Source: an uncultured archaeon (GTDB lineage: Archaea > Halobacteriota > Methanosarcinia > Methanosarcinales > Methanoperedenaceae). From it: a DNA stretch of 49,566 nt. The stretch spans positions 1-49,566 of the forward strand of contig CABMCA010000068.1 of assembly GCA_902384525.1 (NCBI GenBank). Reading direction: 5' to 3'. Positions 24,846 through 34,553 of this stretch are shown in pieces. A model generated the notes under the pieces. It was not told the DNA's origin. It did not search any database and saw only the letters and a list, made by a program, of their open reading frames with translations. Numbering within the stretch: the stretch's first letter is position 1; each line of letters starts with the position of its first letter. The position numbers were made by a program, and so were the translations under genes.

Positions 24846-27800
24846 ATGAAACGAACTGAGGGTAATATGTTAGGTTTTTTAAGAATAGTTGTGATCACGC
24901 TGCTGTTTTTTGGATTAACAGCAGGAATGGCGAATGCGTTCTCTTTCAGTGGATATACTTTTAATGAAACGAATGCAACATTAAATAATACTAATGTAAG
25001 TATCGAGATTTACAACCCGATGGGGGGACCACAAGGGCAAGGGCCAGTATTGATAGGTACTAACTATACCTCAAGCAATGATGCCGGGTATTTTATTCTA
25101 AATATAAACGGCTCAGAGCCTGAACTACAAAATTATATGTATAAACCTGTATTGAAGCATTTTAAAAATAATGCCTCAACCGGAACTCTTGACTGGATAG
25201 GCCAGTCCCTTCCACAATTCCCGTATTTTATGATATCTACTATCACTGCGAGCGGCCCGATGGATTTTTACCTGAGGAAGGGGGGCACGATATACATGAA
25301 TGCAAGTGGATTAAATGAAACCGGTGTTGTAACACCTCGCGCATTCAAATATATGATTAAAGACACACAACTGGGCTATCCTATAACTCAAAACTTTAGT
25401 GAAGAACAACTGGATGTCGGCCCTATTCATGTTCCTTCAGAACGGAATTATTCTATCATGATATTTCCAAATCAAAGCATACCGGTAAGCTATGACCTTA
25501 ATAATCTTACTAATTACACTGACAGTAATGCAACTATACGTTTCAATACTTCTATCAGGCCATCATGGGTCTCTGGTTATGCAAATCTATCAGATGGTAC
25601 AAGCAACTTCTCTGAATTTGCAATAGTTGCTTATCAACTGGAACCAGGTAATATGATCGGCAAAGACCATCCAATGCCAAATAATATGAGCGCATTCCGT
25701 CCAGGAGGGCCATTCTCGGATACTTATAATGCAACAAATGGCTCTTATAATATTACTTTGCCAGGTTCGGCCCAGGACGATGGAGTAGATATACTGCTTT
25801 TCGCGACTGCGAAAAATGCGACAAATAATCAATATTATGGGGCATTTAAAAACATAACCATGAATTTTTCAGGAAACGATGTCCCAAACTTTAATTTCAC
25901 ACTGTATCCCCTGTTAGGGAATGTCGAAAACATCAGCGTGAACAATATGGGTCTTATGGGACTACCCCAGAACATTACTACTAAAATGCTTCCCTTCCAG
26001 TTGAGGAATGGCACAAACATAACCAGTTTTGCACATATCGAAATAAAGGTAAATTACTCTGCAAAGGGAAGTGCATCCTTTAAATGGATGCTGGATGTTT
26101 CGCAAGCCGCCAATGGTTCATTCTCTATACCCGCGCTCAGTGCGCCCATAAATAAGATCAATGTGTTCATGCAGGATTATGCACCATTAAAGACATCAAA
26201 GACAGCAGATCAATTGGCATCCTGGCCTGTCTTTATTAATGTATCATCTTTCAAGCCAGGGGCGATAAATCAAAGCGCACCGCCACCATCAATTAAGATA
26301 AAAATGCTGAAAAGCAATGAAATCTGCGATGTTCCACAGCCGGCACAGGGCTGCAATTTATTCCGTGACGCCACTGGCGAAAAGAATATGACTGATTTTA
26401 ACCCGTTCAAGATCGTTATGGGCGGAGGTAAAATCAGCCTGAGGATGAAGGATGCTAACACTAACATCACAGTCCATTACAAGAATGTGGATATGCTGGC
26501 TTCAGGACCGCCGGATGCAGTGTTTGATCCCAGTGCAAACCGTTCATCGCAAAACGGCACAGCGCTGGAGCAGGCGTGGAGATTCGGAAGCCTTGGCCCT
26601 GAGATTTATGACGAGGTTCTCATCGGGATTCCTCTTAACGCCAGTGTGCGTGCAGACAACATTGCAGTTAAGCTTGGGAAACTTTACGATGAAAACTGGA
26701 ATGAAACATGGAACATAAGCGACTTACCAGCAAATAGACCATCTGATTATGCTGCCTTCAATGATTCATGGTTCAACGCCACAACAGGCATGCCTTGCAG
26801 TACAACGGATATAAATGCAAAATGCTACTTTAATACGACAAACAGGATGATCTGGCTTAAAATACCCCATTTCTCCGGTCTCAGTGCTGATGTTTCATCA
26901 ACTGTAGGTAATTTTACAGCGAATCTTACCAACGGCACAGGCATCGGAGGGAAAAGCGTAGCCATGAATTTCACGATGAATGATACCGTGAATACTACTT
27001 CATGGTACAACATCACGTTCCCCAGCGGCTTTGATGCAAGTGCGGCTGTAGTTAATATAAGCATCAATGGCTCAGCAGACCCGACGGATTGGACAAGAAA
27101 CGCAGGCACACTCTTCGTGAATGTATCATCAGGCACTGCTTTGGCTAATCTCAGTGAGGTCCAATATATCAATATCAGCAACATATTGCTGGGATCGACA
27201 GGAATTAAAACAATCAACGTTACAACAAGTAACGGATTAATTGTTCCGTTGAATTATACGGTTGCAAATTACGGCGTTAACCTGTCAGTTTCAGGCAATA
27301 CAACAGGGACAACCAACGCAACGGTAAACAAGACATATACACTTCTCCTGCAAAATAACGGGACTGCTACAGATACATACAACCTGACCGTAGATTCAGC
27401 CGGTGCATCAACAGCAGCCCTGAATGTAAGCGGAAATATTACTTTAGGATCAATGCAGACCCAGGTATTACTTCTGAACGTGACAAATACCACAACAGGA
27501 ACTGCTTATGTCAATGTAACTGCACGGTCGTTAAATGATTCGACAAGAGCAGGTTATATCAATACAACCACGACAATTACTGTGGCACCCACAAGAAATG
27601 TCAGCCTCACAGTTAGTCCAGTATCCGCTTCAGCTTCAACCAGGCCTAACGTAAATGCGACCTATACTCTTAACCTGACAAATACAGGAAATATGGAAGA
27701 CACATATACGCTGGCATTAGATGGGGATACTACGGCATCAGTGAATGCTACAAGCGTTCCTTCAATCGATACGCTTGTAGCAGGAGCGTCAAGAATTTTC

Positions 27801-30521
27801 CTGCTCAATGTGACAAATACAACGCAGGGAGTATTCCACATAAATTTGACTGCGACCTCGAACGGTAACAATGGTAAGTTTGCTTCTGTCAATACCACAA
27901 CGTCTGTGACTCTAAATGCCCCTGATGTGGCAGCCTCTTACTGGGGTTATGTCGTCATTAATGGCGTTTTAAGCTCAGCTTATGTTAGTGTACATGGATC
28001 AAACGGTACCGAAGTTGCAAATACGACCAGCTTCTCTAATGGTACGTACCGGGTATCAGTACCGTGGGACGATATCTATACATCCGCTGATGAGGGTGTG
28101 GTTCCAGGAGAAACCATAACTTTCAATGTGAACAATATATCAGTGCTATCAAGAACCATAACTGTAGTCAATAGTGGAAATAATACCAGGCAGGACCTGG
28201 GACTGTACAATGGAACCATAATCGGCAGCGTTCTTAAAGCAACTACGGGCCTTGGAATAGACGGCGCTACAGTTACCATCACGAATGCCACACTTGGCCT
28301 GTCGGTAACTACGACAACCAACTCATTGGGGTCGTATTCAGCTCCGGTTTTCCCTGCAACATACAGGATAAATGTTACAAAGACAGGATACTTAAACAAT
28401 ACTACTACAACCGGTAAGATTGTTACTGCAAATACCAGCACACCAGTAGCTGCCATTTTGCTTTCCCCCAATACAGTCACAGTAACAGCAAACAGGACAG
28501 TGGGATCAGCAGATGCAGGACAGAATGTCGCTTTCAACCTGACAGTGGTTAATACAGGTGAAAATGCGACGTTCAGTGTAGTGACCTCTGTTACAAATAG
28601 TACGACAGCGACAAACACTACAACACCATCTCCGCTGCTGCTTAATACCACTACATCCGCAGGAAATGTAGTTATATTAGTGAACAACGGCAACCTTGGA
28701 GGCTGGCCTGTCACAGTAACTATCAGCAACGCTTCACAGTCAAAGACCGCGAGCATCACACTGAATGCGATCATGAGGAATTCAAGCGTAGCTAACACCA
28801 CAATCAACAGTACGGTCAACAATTCAAACGTCACAGGCGGTGCATACCTGGAAAATACAAGTGTTGATAATTCAACAGTCGCAAATGCAACATTGATATA
28901 TGCAATTGTACAGAACAATGCAACCATCTCAGGCAACTCGACGTTGATAATGAATTCAACCATAACAGGTCCGGGTACAATAATCACTGATGGCTCGGTT
29001 ATCAAAGGCACTTACAATGCTTCCTACATAGACAACTCCACAATTGGAAATGCATCTGTTGATAGTTCGAACATTACCAGTTCAACCATAAGTGGTAATG
29101 CATCGATCACAAATTCGACACTGACCGGCGCGACTGTTGCCAACTCCACACTTAACTATGTGATAGTGACAGGATATAACTCAATAACAATGACTGGAGG
29201 GAGCACGATAACGAATACAGTCGGTTTGAGCAATATCACACTGGGTGGTGTTGTTGTAACAGGCGACCCAGCTTATGATTATCAAGGCAAGATATCTGCC
29301 GGCAATGGTTGGGTGATTTACCAGAATATAAACTTCACAAAGATATACGAAGCTGTCCGCATATCACAGATGGTTATTGAGCAGAGTGGAGATATAATTA
29401 TTCCAGCAAACATATCTACTCGCATAAATGACACCACTCATGGCGTTTCCAGGAACATCAGTATGAATGTTACTGCCAGCAAGTGGATGGCCATAAACAT
29501 CTCAGAAACATTCATAAGCCCTGATGGTGTCGGATTAGGTTCAGGAAAAATCGGGAACTATCTGGTCATCCGGAGCAATGACACATCGAATGTCACGAAC
29601 CATACCCTGAGATTATACCTTGACACCAATCTGGCAAATTATTCAAGTATCAAGATATATTATTACAATACAACAGCACTTGCATGGCAAGCTTTGACAA
29701 CAACTGCAAGCGGTAATGAAAGCGGCAGATGGTATGTTGAAGCAGCACCCAACCACTTCAGCACCTTTGCTTTGCTTGGAACACCCACATCCACTACATC
29801 CCCAGGCGGCGACAGCAGTAGCGGCGGCGGAAATAGCGGCGGCGGCGGTGGAGGTGGCGGAGGAGGCAGATCAGGTGAGAACACATCCAACATCGAGTTG
29901 ATCGAGAAATATGATATGGAGATCTCAAAGGACACCCTGACATCCTACAGGTTCACACATGAAAAGAACCCCATAATGTACGTCAATATAACTGGCAATA
30001 CCAGCATTGGGGTTATTACGGCATCGGTAGAAGTATTGAAGAATACCTCGACCCTCGTGAACTTCCCTGCTGAAGGACTTGTGTATAAGAACGCCAATAT
30101 CTGGGTGGGAACTGCGGGCTTTGCAACACCAAAGAACATCAAGGATGCTCTCATCAAATTCAGGGTCGCAAATTCCTGGATGAGTGAGAACAGCGTTCAA
30201 AACAGCGCTCTGGTTCTTGAGAAATGGGATGGTAGCAACTGGATACAGCTTGAGACAAAGTTCTTGTCAAAGGATGATACCTACTCGTACTTTGAGGGCA
30301 GGACAAATTCCTTCTCGCCCTTTGCAATAGTTGCAACGTCAAGTGGACAGGCAACTCCCACAGCAACATCCACCCCGGCCGAAACACCCACACCCGGACC
30401 AACAGGAAAACCGGGTCCTGGAGAGGCGGGGGGTATCCCGTCATGGATCATCGGATTGATAATCCTTGTGATCATCGGGGCTGCAGCATACTATTTCCTG
30501 GTGGTGAAGAAGAATGAGTAA
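24846..30521 (+). CDS. Giant exported surface protein with PGF-pre-PGF domain and C-terminal membrane anchor
   Basis: An ~1891-residue secreted protein. ATG 24846 is chosen because GGAGG stands 11 bases upstream and a signal peptide follows (LGFLRIVVITLLFFGLTAGM, cleavage near ANAFS). The body is Asn/Thr/Ser-rich with very many N-x-S/T glycosylation sites. In order: unique N-terminal region; two beta-sandwich repeats (about 820-1020); an SYWGY domain (about 1026-1120); a carboxypeptidase-regulatory-like domain (about 1125-1215); a beta-helix-like Asn/Thr repeat region (about 1308-1475); a Gly-rich linker (about 1651-1675); a PGF-pre-PGF domain (about 1681-1831); a Thr/Pro stalk; and a terminal membrane helix (about 1863-1888). 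It is probably an envelope scaffold or adhesin. Confidence 0.85.
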   Translation: MKRTEGNMLGFLRIVVITLLFFGLTAGMANAFSFSGYTFNETNATLNNTNVSIEIYNPMGGPQGQGPVLIGTNYTSSNDAGYFILNINGSEPELQNYMYKPVLKHFKNNASTGTLDWIGQSLPQFPYFMISTITASGPMDFYLRKGGTIYMNASGLNETGVVTPRAFKYMIKDTQLGYPITQNFSEEQLDVGPIHVPSERNYSIMIFPNQSIPVSYDLNNLTNYTDSNATIRFNTSIRPSWVSGYANLSDGTSNFSEFAIVAYQLEPGNMIGKDHPMPNNMSAFRPGGPFSDTYNATNGSYNITLPGSAQDDGVDILLFATAKNATNNQYYGAFKNITMNFSGNDVPNFNFTLYPLLGNVENISVNNMGLMGLPQNITTKMLPFQLRNGTNITSFAHIEIKVNYSAKGSASFKWMLDVSQAANGSFSIPALSAPINKINVFMQDYAPLKTSKTADQLASWPVFINVSSFKPGAINQSAPPPSIKIKMLKSNEICDVPQPAQGCNLFRDATGEKNMTDFNPFKIVMGGGKISLRMKDANTNITVHYKNVDMLASGPPDAVFDPSANRSSQNGTALEQAWRFGSLGPEIYDEVLIGIPLNASVRADNIAVKLGKLYDENWNETWNISDLPANRPSDYAAFNDSWFNATTGMPCSTTDINAKCYFNTTNRMIWLKIPHFSGLSADVSSTVGNFTANLTNGTGIGGKSVAMNFTMNDTVNTTSWYNITFPSGFDASAAVVNISINGSADPTDWTRNAGTLFVNVSSGTALANLSEVQYINISNILLGSTGIKTINVTTSNGLIVPLNYTVANYGVNLSVSGNTTGTTNATVNKTYTLLLQNNGTATDTYNLTVDSAGASTAALNVSGNITLGSMQTQVLLLNVTNTTTGTAYVNVTARSLNDSTRAGYINTTTTITVAPTRNVSLTVSPVSASASTRPNVNATYTLNLTNTGNMEDTYTLALDGDTTASVNATSVPSIDTLVAGASRIFLLNVTNTTQGVFHINLTATSNGNNGKFASVNTTTSVTLNAPDVAASYWGYVVINGVLSSAYVSVHGSNGTEVANTTSFSNGTYRVSVPWDDIYTSADEGVVPGETITFNVNNISVLSRTITVVNSGNNTRQDLGLYNGTIIGSVLKATTGLGIDGATVTITNATLGLSVTTTTNSLGSYSAPVFPATYRINVTKTGYLNNTTTTGKIVTANTSTPVAAILLSPNTVTVTANRTVGSADAGQNVAFNLTVVNTGENATFSVVTSVTNSTTATNTTTPSPLLLNTTTSAGNVVILVNNGNLGGWPVTVTISNASQSKTASITLNAIMRNSSVANTTINSTVNNSNVTGGAYLENTSVDNSTVANATLIYAIVQNNATISGNSTLIMNSTITGPGTIITDGSVIKGTYNASYIDNSTIGNASVDSSNITSSTISGNASITNSTLTGATVANSTLNYVIVTGYNSITMTGGSTITNTVGLSNITLGGVVVTGDPAYDYQGKISAGNGWVIYQNINFTKIYEAVRISQMVIEQSGDIIIPANISTRINDTTHGVSRNISMNVTASKWMAINISETFISPDGVGLGSGKIGNYLVIRSNDTSNVTNHTLRLYLDTNLANYSSIKIYYYNTTALAWQALTTTASGNESGRWYVEAAPNHFSTFALLGTPTSTTSPGGDSSSGGGNSGGGGGGGGGGRSGENTSNIELIEKYDMEISKDTLTSYRFTHEKNPIMYVNITGNTSIGVITASVEVLKNTSTLVNFPAEGLVYKNANIWVGTAGFATPKNIKDALIKFRVANSWMSENSVQNSALVLEKWDGSNWIQLETKFLSKDDTYSYFEGRTNSFSPFAIVATSSGQATPTATSTPAETPTPGPTGKPGPGEAGGIPSWIIGLIILVIIGAAAYYFLVVKKNE

Positions 30522-30528
30522 GAATCCA

Positions 30529-30552
30529 GGGGCTTTATGCCCCCTATTTTAT
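30529..30552 (+). terminator. Hairpin after the giant surface protein
   Basis: GGGGC and GCCCC flank the loop TTTAT, followed by CTATTTTATT. It starts eight bases after the stop codon and may terminate or attenuate transcription before the cytochrome gene. Confidence 0.45.
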
Positions 30553-30587
30553 TGTCATGAAATCATGCTAACTAAAAAGGAGATTAA

Positions 30588-33287
30588 ATGAAAATGAAGG
30601 AGGATAAAATTATGAGAAAAGGAATATTAACAGGTATAGGAATTTTGATAATACTGCTGGCGCTGGCAGGAATTGGAAGCGCATATCCTAACGGAGGATT
30701 GGGGTGGGGCTGTACTACATGTCATTCATCCATAACGCCCTCGATGGCAACTTTTTACAATCAGACGCATCGTTACAATGATACTGTAATTAATCCATTA
30801 TACTGTGATACTTGCCATGTTGATGTCTCAAAGAAGGTCAGTCTGCCTAACCCCATGAATTTCTCTCTTAGAACAGGCACCCCAACATACCTGAACTCTT
30901 CAGTATGCGAAGACTGCCACAAGGTGAAGTACGATAACTGGAGAAACACAATGCACCGTGTCATGTTGACCAAGAACACTTCAGGTGCGTTGATGAACCT
31001 CAGTCTTCCAGACGGGTTGAACTGGTCTAATACGAATGTGTCTTATATGATAGTAGGTAAGTCCGGTTTTTATTACCTTAATGCGACAGGATATTTATTC
31101 AGGAAATATAACGTTGTAACAGGGGCATTTTCGCCTTATAACACAACCGCTCCAGAAACTAGACCCCAATACTCATGTGGCGGCTGTCATACCACAGGCT
31201 ATAATGCAACCAACGGGAACCAGAGCAATTTATCAGGAATAATAGGAACATGGGCCGAGGAAGGAATTACATGCGAGAACTGTCATGGACCTGGCGGCAA
31301 CGGCCATAATGTGACCGTTTACACCAAGGGCGAGGATTGTATGAGATGCCATTATGGCGCTGGCAGGCAGGGACTGGCAATGACTAACCGTCATGCAACC
31401 GCTCCTGCTGAAGAATCCACAAGCTCCAGCTGTACTTTCTGTCATTCGCCGTATGATAATTACAAAACTGGAAAAGTTTCATCACTTTCTGATGCTTCAA
31501 ATGTCACATGTTCAATTTGCCACAATCCCCATAATACAACAGATGATAAGTACGCAGGTCTTCTCGCGCCAAATGGTTTCAACAATATCAGCTATGCCAC
31601 TGTTGAAGATGTGAAATTAAGCTTCTTCAACGGAACCGCAAGTAATACCAGCAGGAATGCAGGTTCAAATGCTTCGCTGACAGCAGGCAACGATATTTAT
31701 GATATCCTTATGACGCCTGCATATCTGTATTCCGGGAGCGTTTCATCCAGAAAAGACTCCAACTACGGAAATGGATCTATAAACGTAACAGGTCCTGTAT
31801 CTGAAGTTCTCTGCTCCAAGTGCCACTACAGGCACGGCCTGGGTCACATAGCGAATGTGAATCTTACTCACGGCAGGAATAATGTAACTAACAGCAGCGA
31901 AACGGCAACATGCATTGACTGCCACATGTCCAATGCAGGCGGCAAGACGGAGCATACCTTCGATGCGCAGAATGCAACGAACTACCCGAAGTATACCTGT
32001 TCAAAGGGTACGAATTGCCATGTGACAAGCGCACAGAACCTGAGTTTGAGCAACGGCTCGATAGTTCCCCTGCAAACTGAATGGGATGTAAGCAGGCATA
32101 ACAAAACCCAATTTTACAAAAATGATTCGTATTTTGCAAACCAGACTGGCTTTAGCAGCAGCGGCAGCCCCGGCGAAAACAACAGCGATTGCATGAAATG
32201 CCATTCACCGTTTGAATGGAATCCGTTGTATACAATTAAAAATGTATCGGATTTCAGGGGTGTAACATGCGCGGTTTGTCATAATATTCATGATATGGGC
32301 GACTCGATCAACGCATCAGGTCTGAAATATAGCTGGTACAACAGGGATGCAGTGCCTGTCCTGAATAGCACAACTGGCGCTATAGAAAGATACAAAGCTA
32401 ACTACACACTGATGGCAAATACCACAGAACTGTGTGGCAACTGCCACTCGAATGATAATCCCAGAATATATAAGGCAGGACCTGGCTGGAATGGAACAGA
32501 CGCTACCAGTACTAGCGCTACAGTTTATCCGATTTCATCACACGGTCGGCCAGCGAAGGATCTTTTCCTTAGCTCTCCGAAGCAGTCAGGTCAGAACTTC
32601 GAATGTATTGATTGCCACATGTATACCAACAAGACCAATGCCACAGGACTCATGAGCGATACCGATAAGATAACAGGACATAGCTTCACAGTGAATAAAA
32701 CCGGTCTTCAGAATACTTCAAGATGCAGAGGCTGCCATGATGGATCATCATATGCTACAATTTCAGACAGGATTGCAACTGTACAAGCCGCTACCCAGGC
32801 GAAGTGGAATACCACTAACTCAACAGTTATGGGTGCACTGGCATATTATAAGTCCTATACAGGCGTGAAGAACCTGAGCGCGGATAAGATCGCCAGGGCA
32901 TACTGGAATCTCAAGCTGGTGTCATCAGACGACAGCTGGGGTGTACATAACCCGGATAAGGCGACTACACTGCTTGACGAAGCTGCAGCTTATGCGGCTG
33001 CTTCAAATGCCTCTCTCGGACATGCATTGGTATCCACAGTCAATCTGACCGCAGGATGGAACCTGAAGTCTCTCGAAAATGCATCAGCGGTTACATCGCC
33101 GGTCTCGATAATGTCTTCGGTGTCGAGCAATATAACCGTAGTCTGGGGTTACAATACCAGCAACCCGGCAGATCCATGGGAATTGTATGACCCTGCCATG
33201 CCATCATCTCTTAACGATCTGACGGAGATCGTTTCGGGAGAAGGGTACTGGATATATGCACTAAGAGATTGCGTGTGGACTGTATAA
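30588..33287 (+). CDS. Exported multiheme c-type cytochrome (15 CxxCH plus one CX5CH)
   Basis: An 899-residue cytochrome with a signal peptide (residues about 10-32, cut near GSAYPNG). I count 15 CxxCH haem sites plus CSKGTNCH at residue 471. The N-terminal part resembles the cytochrome c554 group: CEDCHKVKYDNWRNTMH, CGGCHTTGYNA and ITCENCHGPGGNGH. Two CIDCHM units are each followed by an HTF/HSF and another haem site. The last ~80 residues lack haem and end in GEGYWIYALRDC, like small modules found in other archaeal surface proteins. ATG 30588 follows GGAG; ATG 30612 follows GGAGG and is also possible. It probably carries electrons outside the membrane. Confidence 0.9.
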   Translation: MKMKEDKIMRKGILTGIGILIILLALAGIGSAYPNGGLGWGCTTCHSSITPSMATFYNQTHRYNDTVINPLYCDTCHVDVSKKVSLPNPMNFSLRTGTPTYLNSSVCEDCHKVKYDNWRNTMHRVMLTKNTSGALMNLSLPDGLNWSNTNVSYMIVGKSGFYYLNATGYLFRKYNVVTGAFSPYNTTAPETRPQYSCGGCHTTGYNATNGNQSNLSGIIGTWAEEGITCENCHGPGGNGHNVTVYTKGEDCMRCHYGAGRQGLAMTNRHATAPAEESTSSSCTFCHSPYDNYKTGKVSSLSDASNVTCSICHNPHNTTDDKYAGLLAPNGFNNISYATVEDVKLSFFNGTASNTSRNAGSNASLTAGNDIYDILMTPAYLYSGSVSSRKDSNYGNGSINVTGPVSEVLCSKCHYRHGLGHIANVNLTHGRNNVTNSSETATCIDCHMSNAGGKTEHTFDAQNATNYPKYTCSKGTNCHVTSAQNLSLSNGSIVPLQTEWDVSRHNKTQFYKNDSYFANQTGFSSSGSPGENNSDCMKCHSPFEWNPLYTIKNVSDFRGVTCAVCHNIHDMGDSINASGLKYSWYNRDAVPVLNSTTGAIERYKANYTLMANTTELCGNCHSNDNPRIYKAGPGWNGTDATSTSATVYPISSHGRPAKDLFLSSPKQSGQNFECIDCHMYTNKTNATGLMSDTDKITGHSFTVNKTGLQNTSRCRGCHDGSSYATISDRIATVQAATQAKWNTTNSTVMGALAYYKSYTGVKNLSADKIARAYWNLKLVSSDDSWGVHNPDKATTLLDEAAAYAAASNASLGHALVSTVNLTAGWNLKSLENASAVTSPVSIMSSVSSNITVVWGYNTSNPADPWELYDPAMPSSLNDLTEIVSGEGYWIYALRDCVWTV

Positions 33288-33307
33288 GTCCACACTTTTT
33301 ATTTTTT
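33273..33307 (+). terminator. Intrinsic-type terminator overlapping the cytochrome stop codon
   Basis: GTGTGGACT (33273-33281) and AGTCCACAC (33287-33295) form a perfect 9-bp stem with loop GTATA, followed by TTTTTATTTTTTT. The stop codon TAA (33285-33287) lies in the loop and stem, so the last codons of the cytochrome encode the terminator. Confidence 0.75.
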
Positions 33308-33319
33308 TGGAGTGACAGA

Positions 33320-34336
33320 ATGAAAAAAAATATATTATTAATAATACTATTGTTTTTGGTCCCCCTGGGCCAGGCAATCAGCGAACCGCTTGTGACTTCT
33401 TACTGGGGTTATGTGACCGTAGATGGCATCACAAAGCCAAATGCGTCGGTTACAGTGCTTGATTCATCATGCAATGTAGTTGCAAGCGCAACGAGCACGC
33501 AAGATTCTACGTACCTGGTAAAAGTACCCCTGGATCAAGGACTAGCTTCAGGCGAGACCCTGACTTTCAATGTAGATGACAAAACCGCAAAAACACTAAC
33601 AGTTGGCGGCAAAGGAACAAACAACAGGCTGGACCTGGCAGTATCAGGTTCTTCAACGAATACTTGTACTGTCGGAGGAGGTGGAAGCGTCAACGGCGGC
33701 TCCGGAGGCGGAGCCAGTATTTCTGCAGAATCCTCTGACAACATCATAAAGAAAGAAGTGAGGGAAGAAGTCTTATCCATAAATGTTCCCAGGTCATTTC
33801 GTTTCACGACCCCGGAACTGCCCGTTTCCGAGGTAGCGGTAACGAGCAATATCAATGCCGGTCTTATAAATGTCCAGGTCGAGCTTCTTAAGAGCAGGTC
33901 AACACTGGTGAAAGACGATGCACCCGGAGATGTTTATAAATACGTCAATATCTGGGTTGGCACATCAGGTTTTGCAGTGCCAAAGAACATAAAAGAAGCT
34001 GTTATCAAATTCAAACTTGAGAATTCCTGGCTGACATCAAAAGGTTTCAAAGAATCGGATATAGCAATGCTGAGATGGGACGGAACACAATGGATATCGC
34101 TTGCTACTGAGAAAAAGAACAGTGATGAGACGTTTACGTACTATGAGGCAAAGACCAACGCATTCTCACCGTTTGCCATCTCAGGCGTTAAAGGGACAGT
34201 GCCTGCGGCCGGGGCTGAAGTAACTAACCAGACGCAAACTCCTGCACCTGCGGCTACTAAAAAAGCGCCAGGGTTAGAGTTCGTTCTTGCCATAGCGGGT
34301 TTGATGGCTGTAGTTTTAAGAAAGAGAAGCAAGTAG
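33320..34336 (+). CDS. Exported PGF-pre-PGF domain protein with PGF-CTERM-like anchor
   Basis: A 338-residue secreted protein. ATG 33320 follows GGAGTGA and opens a signal peptide (ILLIILLFLVPLGQAIS). An SYWGY domain (about 25-110) and a PGF-pre-PGF domain (about 155-300, with YKYVNIWVGTSGFAVPKNIK) are both close relatives of domains in the 1891-residue protein upstream. The C-terminus KKAPGLEFVLAIAGLMAVVL followed by RKRSK has the form of a PGF-CTERM signal, which archaeosortase A processes and lipid-links. It is therefore probably anchored to the outer face of the membrane or S-layer. Confidence 0.87.
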   Translation: MKKNILLIILLFLVPLGQAISEPLVTSYWGYVTVDGITKPNASVTVLDSSCNVVASATSTQDSTYLVKVPLDQGLASGETLTFNVDDKTAKTLTVGGKGTNNRLDLAVSGSSTNTCTVGGGGSVNGGSGGGASISAESSDNIIKKEVREEVLSINVPRSFRFTTPELPVSEVAVTSNINAGLINVQVELLKSRSTLVKDDAPGDVYKYVNIWVGTSGFAVPKNIKEAVIKFKLENSWLTSKGFKESDIAMLRWDGTQWISLATEKKNSDETFTYYEAKTNAFSPFAISGVKGTVPAAGAEVTNQTQTPAPAATKKAPGLEFVLAIAGLMAVVLRKRSK

Positions 34337-34340
34337 CTAT

Positions 34341-34368
34341 CTCTTTTTACTTTTTTTTATTTTTTTAT
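34341..34368 (+). terminator. Oligo-T terminator after PGF protein
   Basis: Three T-runs (5, 8 and 7 T residues broken by AC or A) follow the stop, a typical archaeal termination signal. Confidence 0.6.
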
Positions 34369-34553
34369 GTTAGTCAGCTTTTGATCTTTAAAATAAAATT
34401 AAACTACATAAAATTAATATAGTACTAAAAAATGGCTGTCATAATTTAATAGGGCGGTCCTGCAATACTAAAGTTAATATATCATCAAATTCATATCATA
34501 ATAATAATAATGACAAGAAACCATTATCATATAAATTATATTGAGTATATTAT

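Noticed and set aside
28076-29011. 311-codon minus-strand frame inside the surface protein gene
   Set aside because: It is a mirror of the Thr/Asn-rich coding strand (ACN/AAT codons give Val/Ile on the reverse). It has no ribosome site, and the plus-strand protein has a clear domain order.
34337-34553. Possible small gene between the PGF protein and the large cytochrome
   Set aside because: The gap is AT-rich with T-runs and TATA-like sequence and no frame with a ribosome site; it looks like terminator plus promoter.
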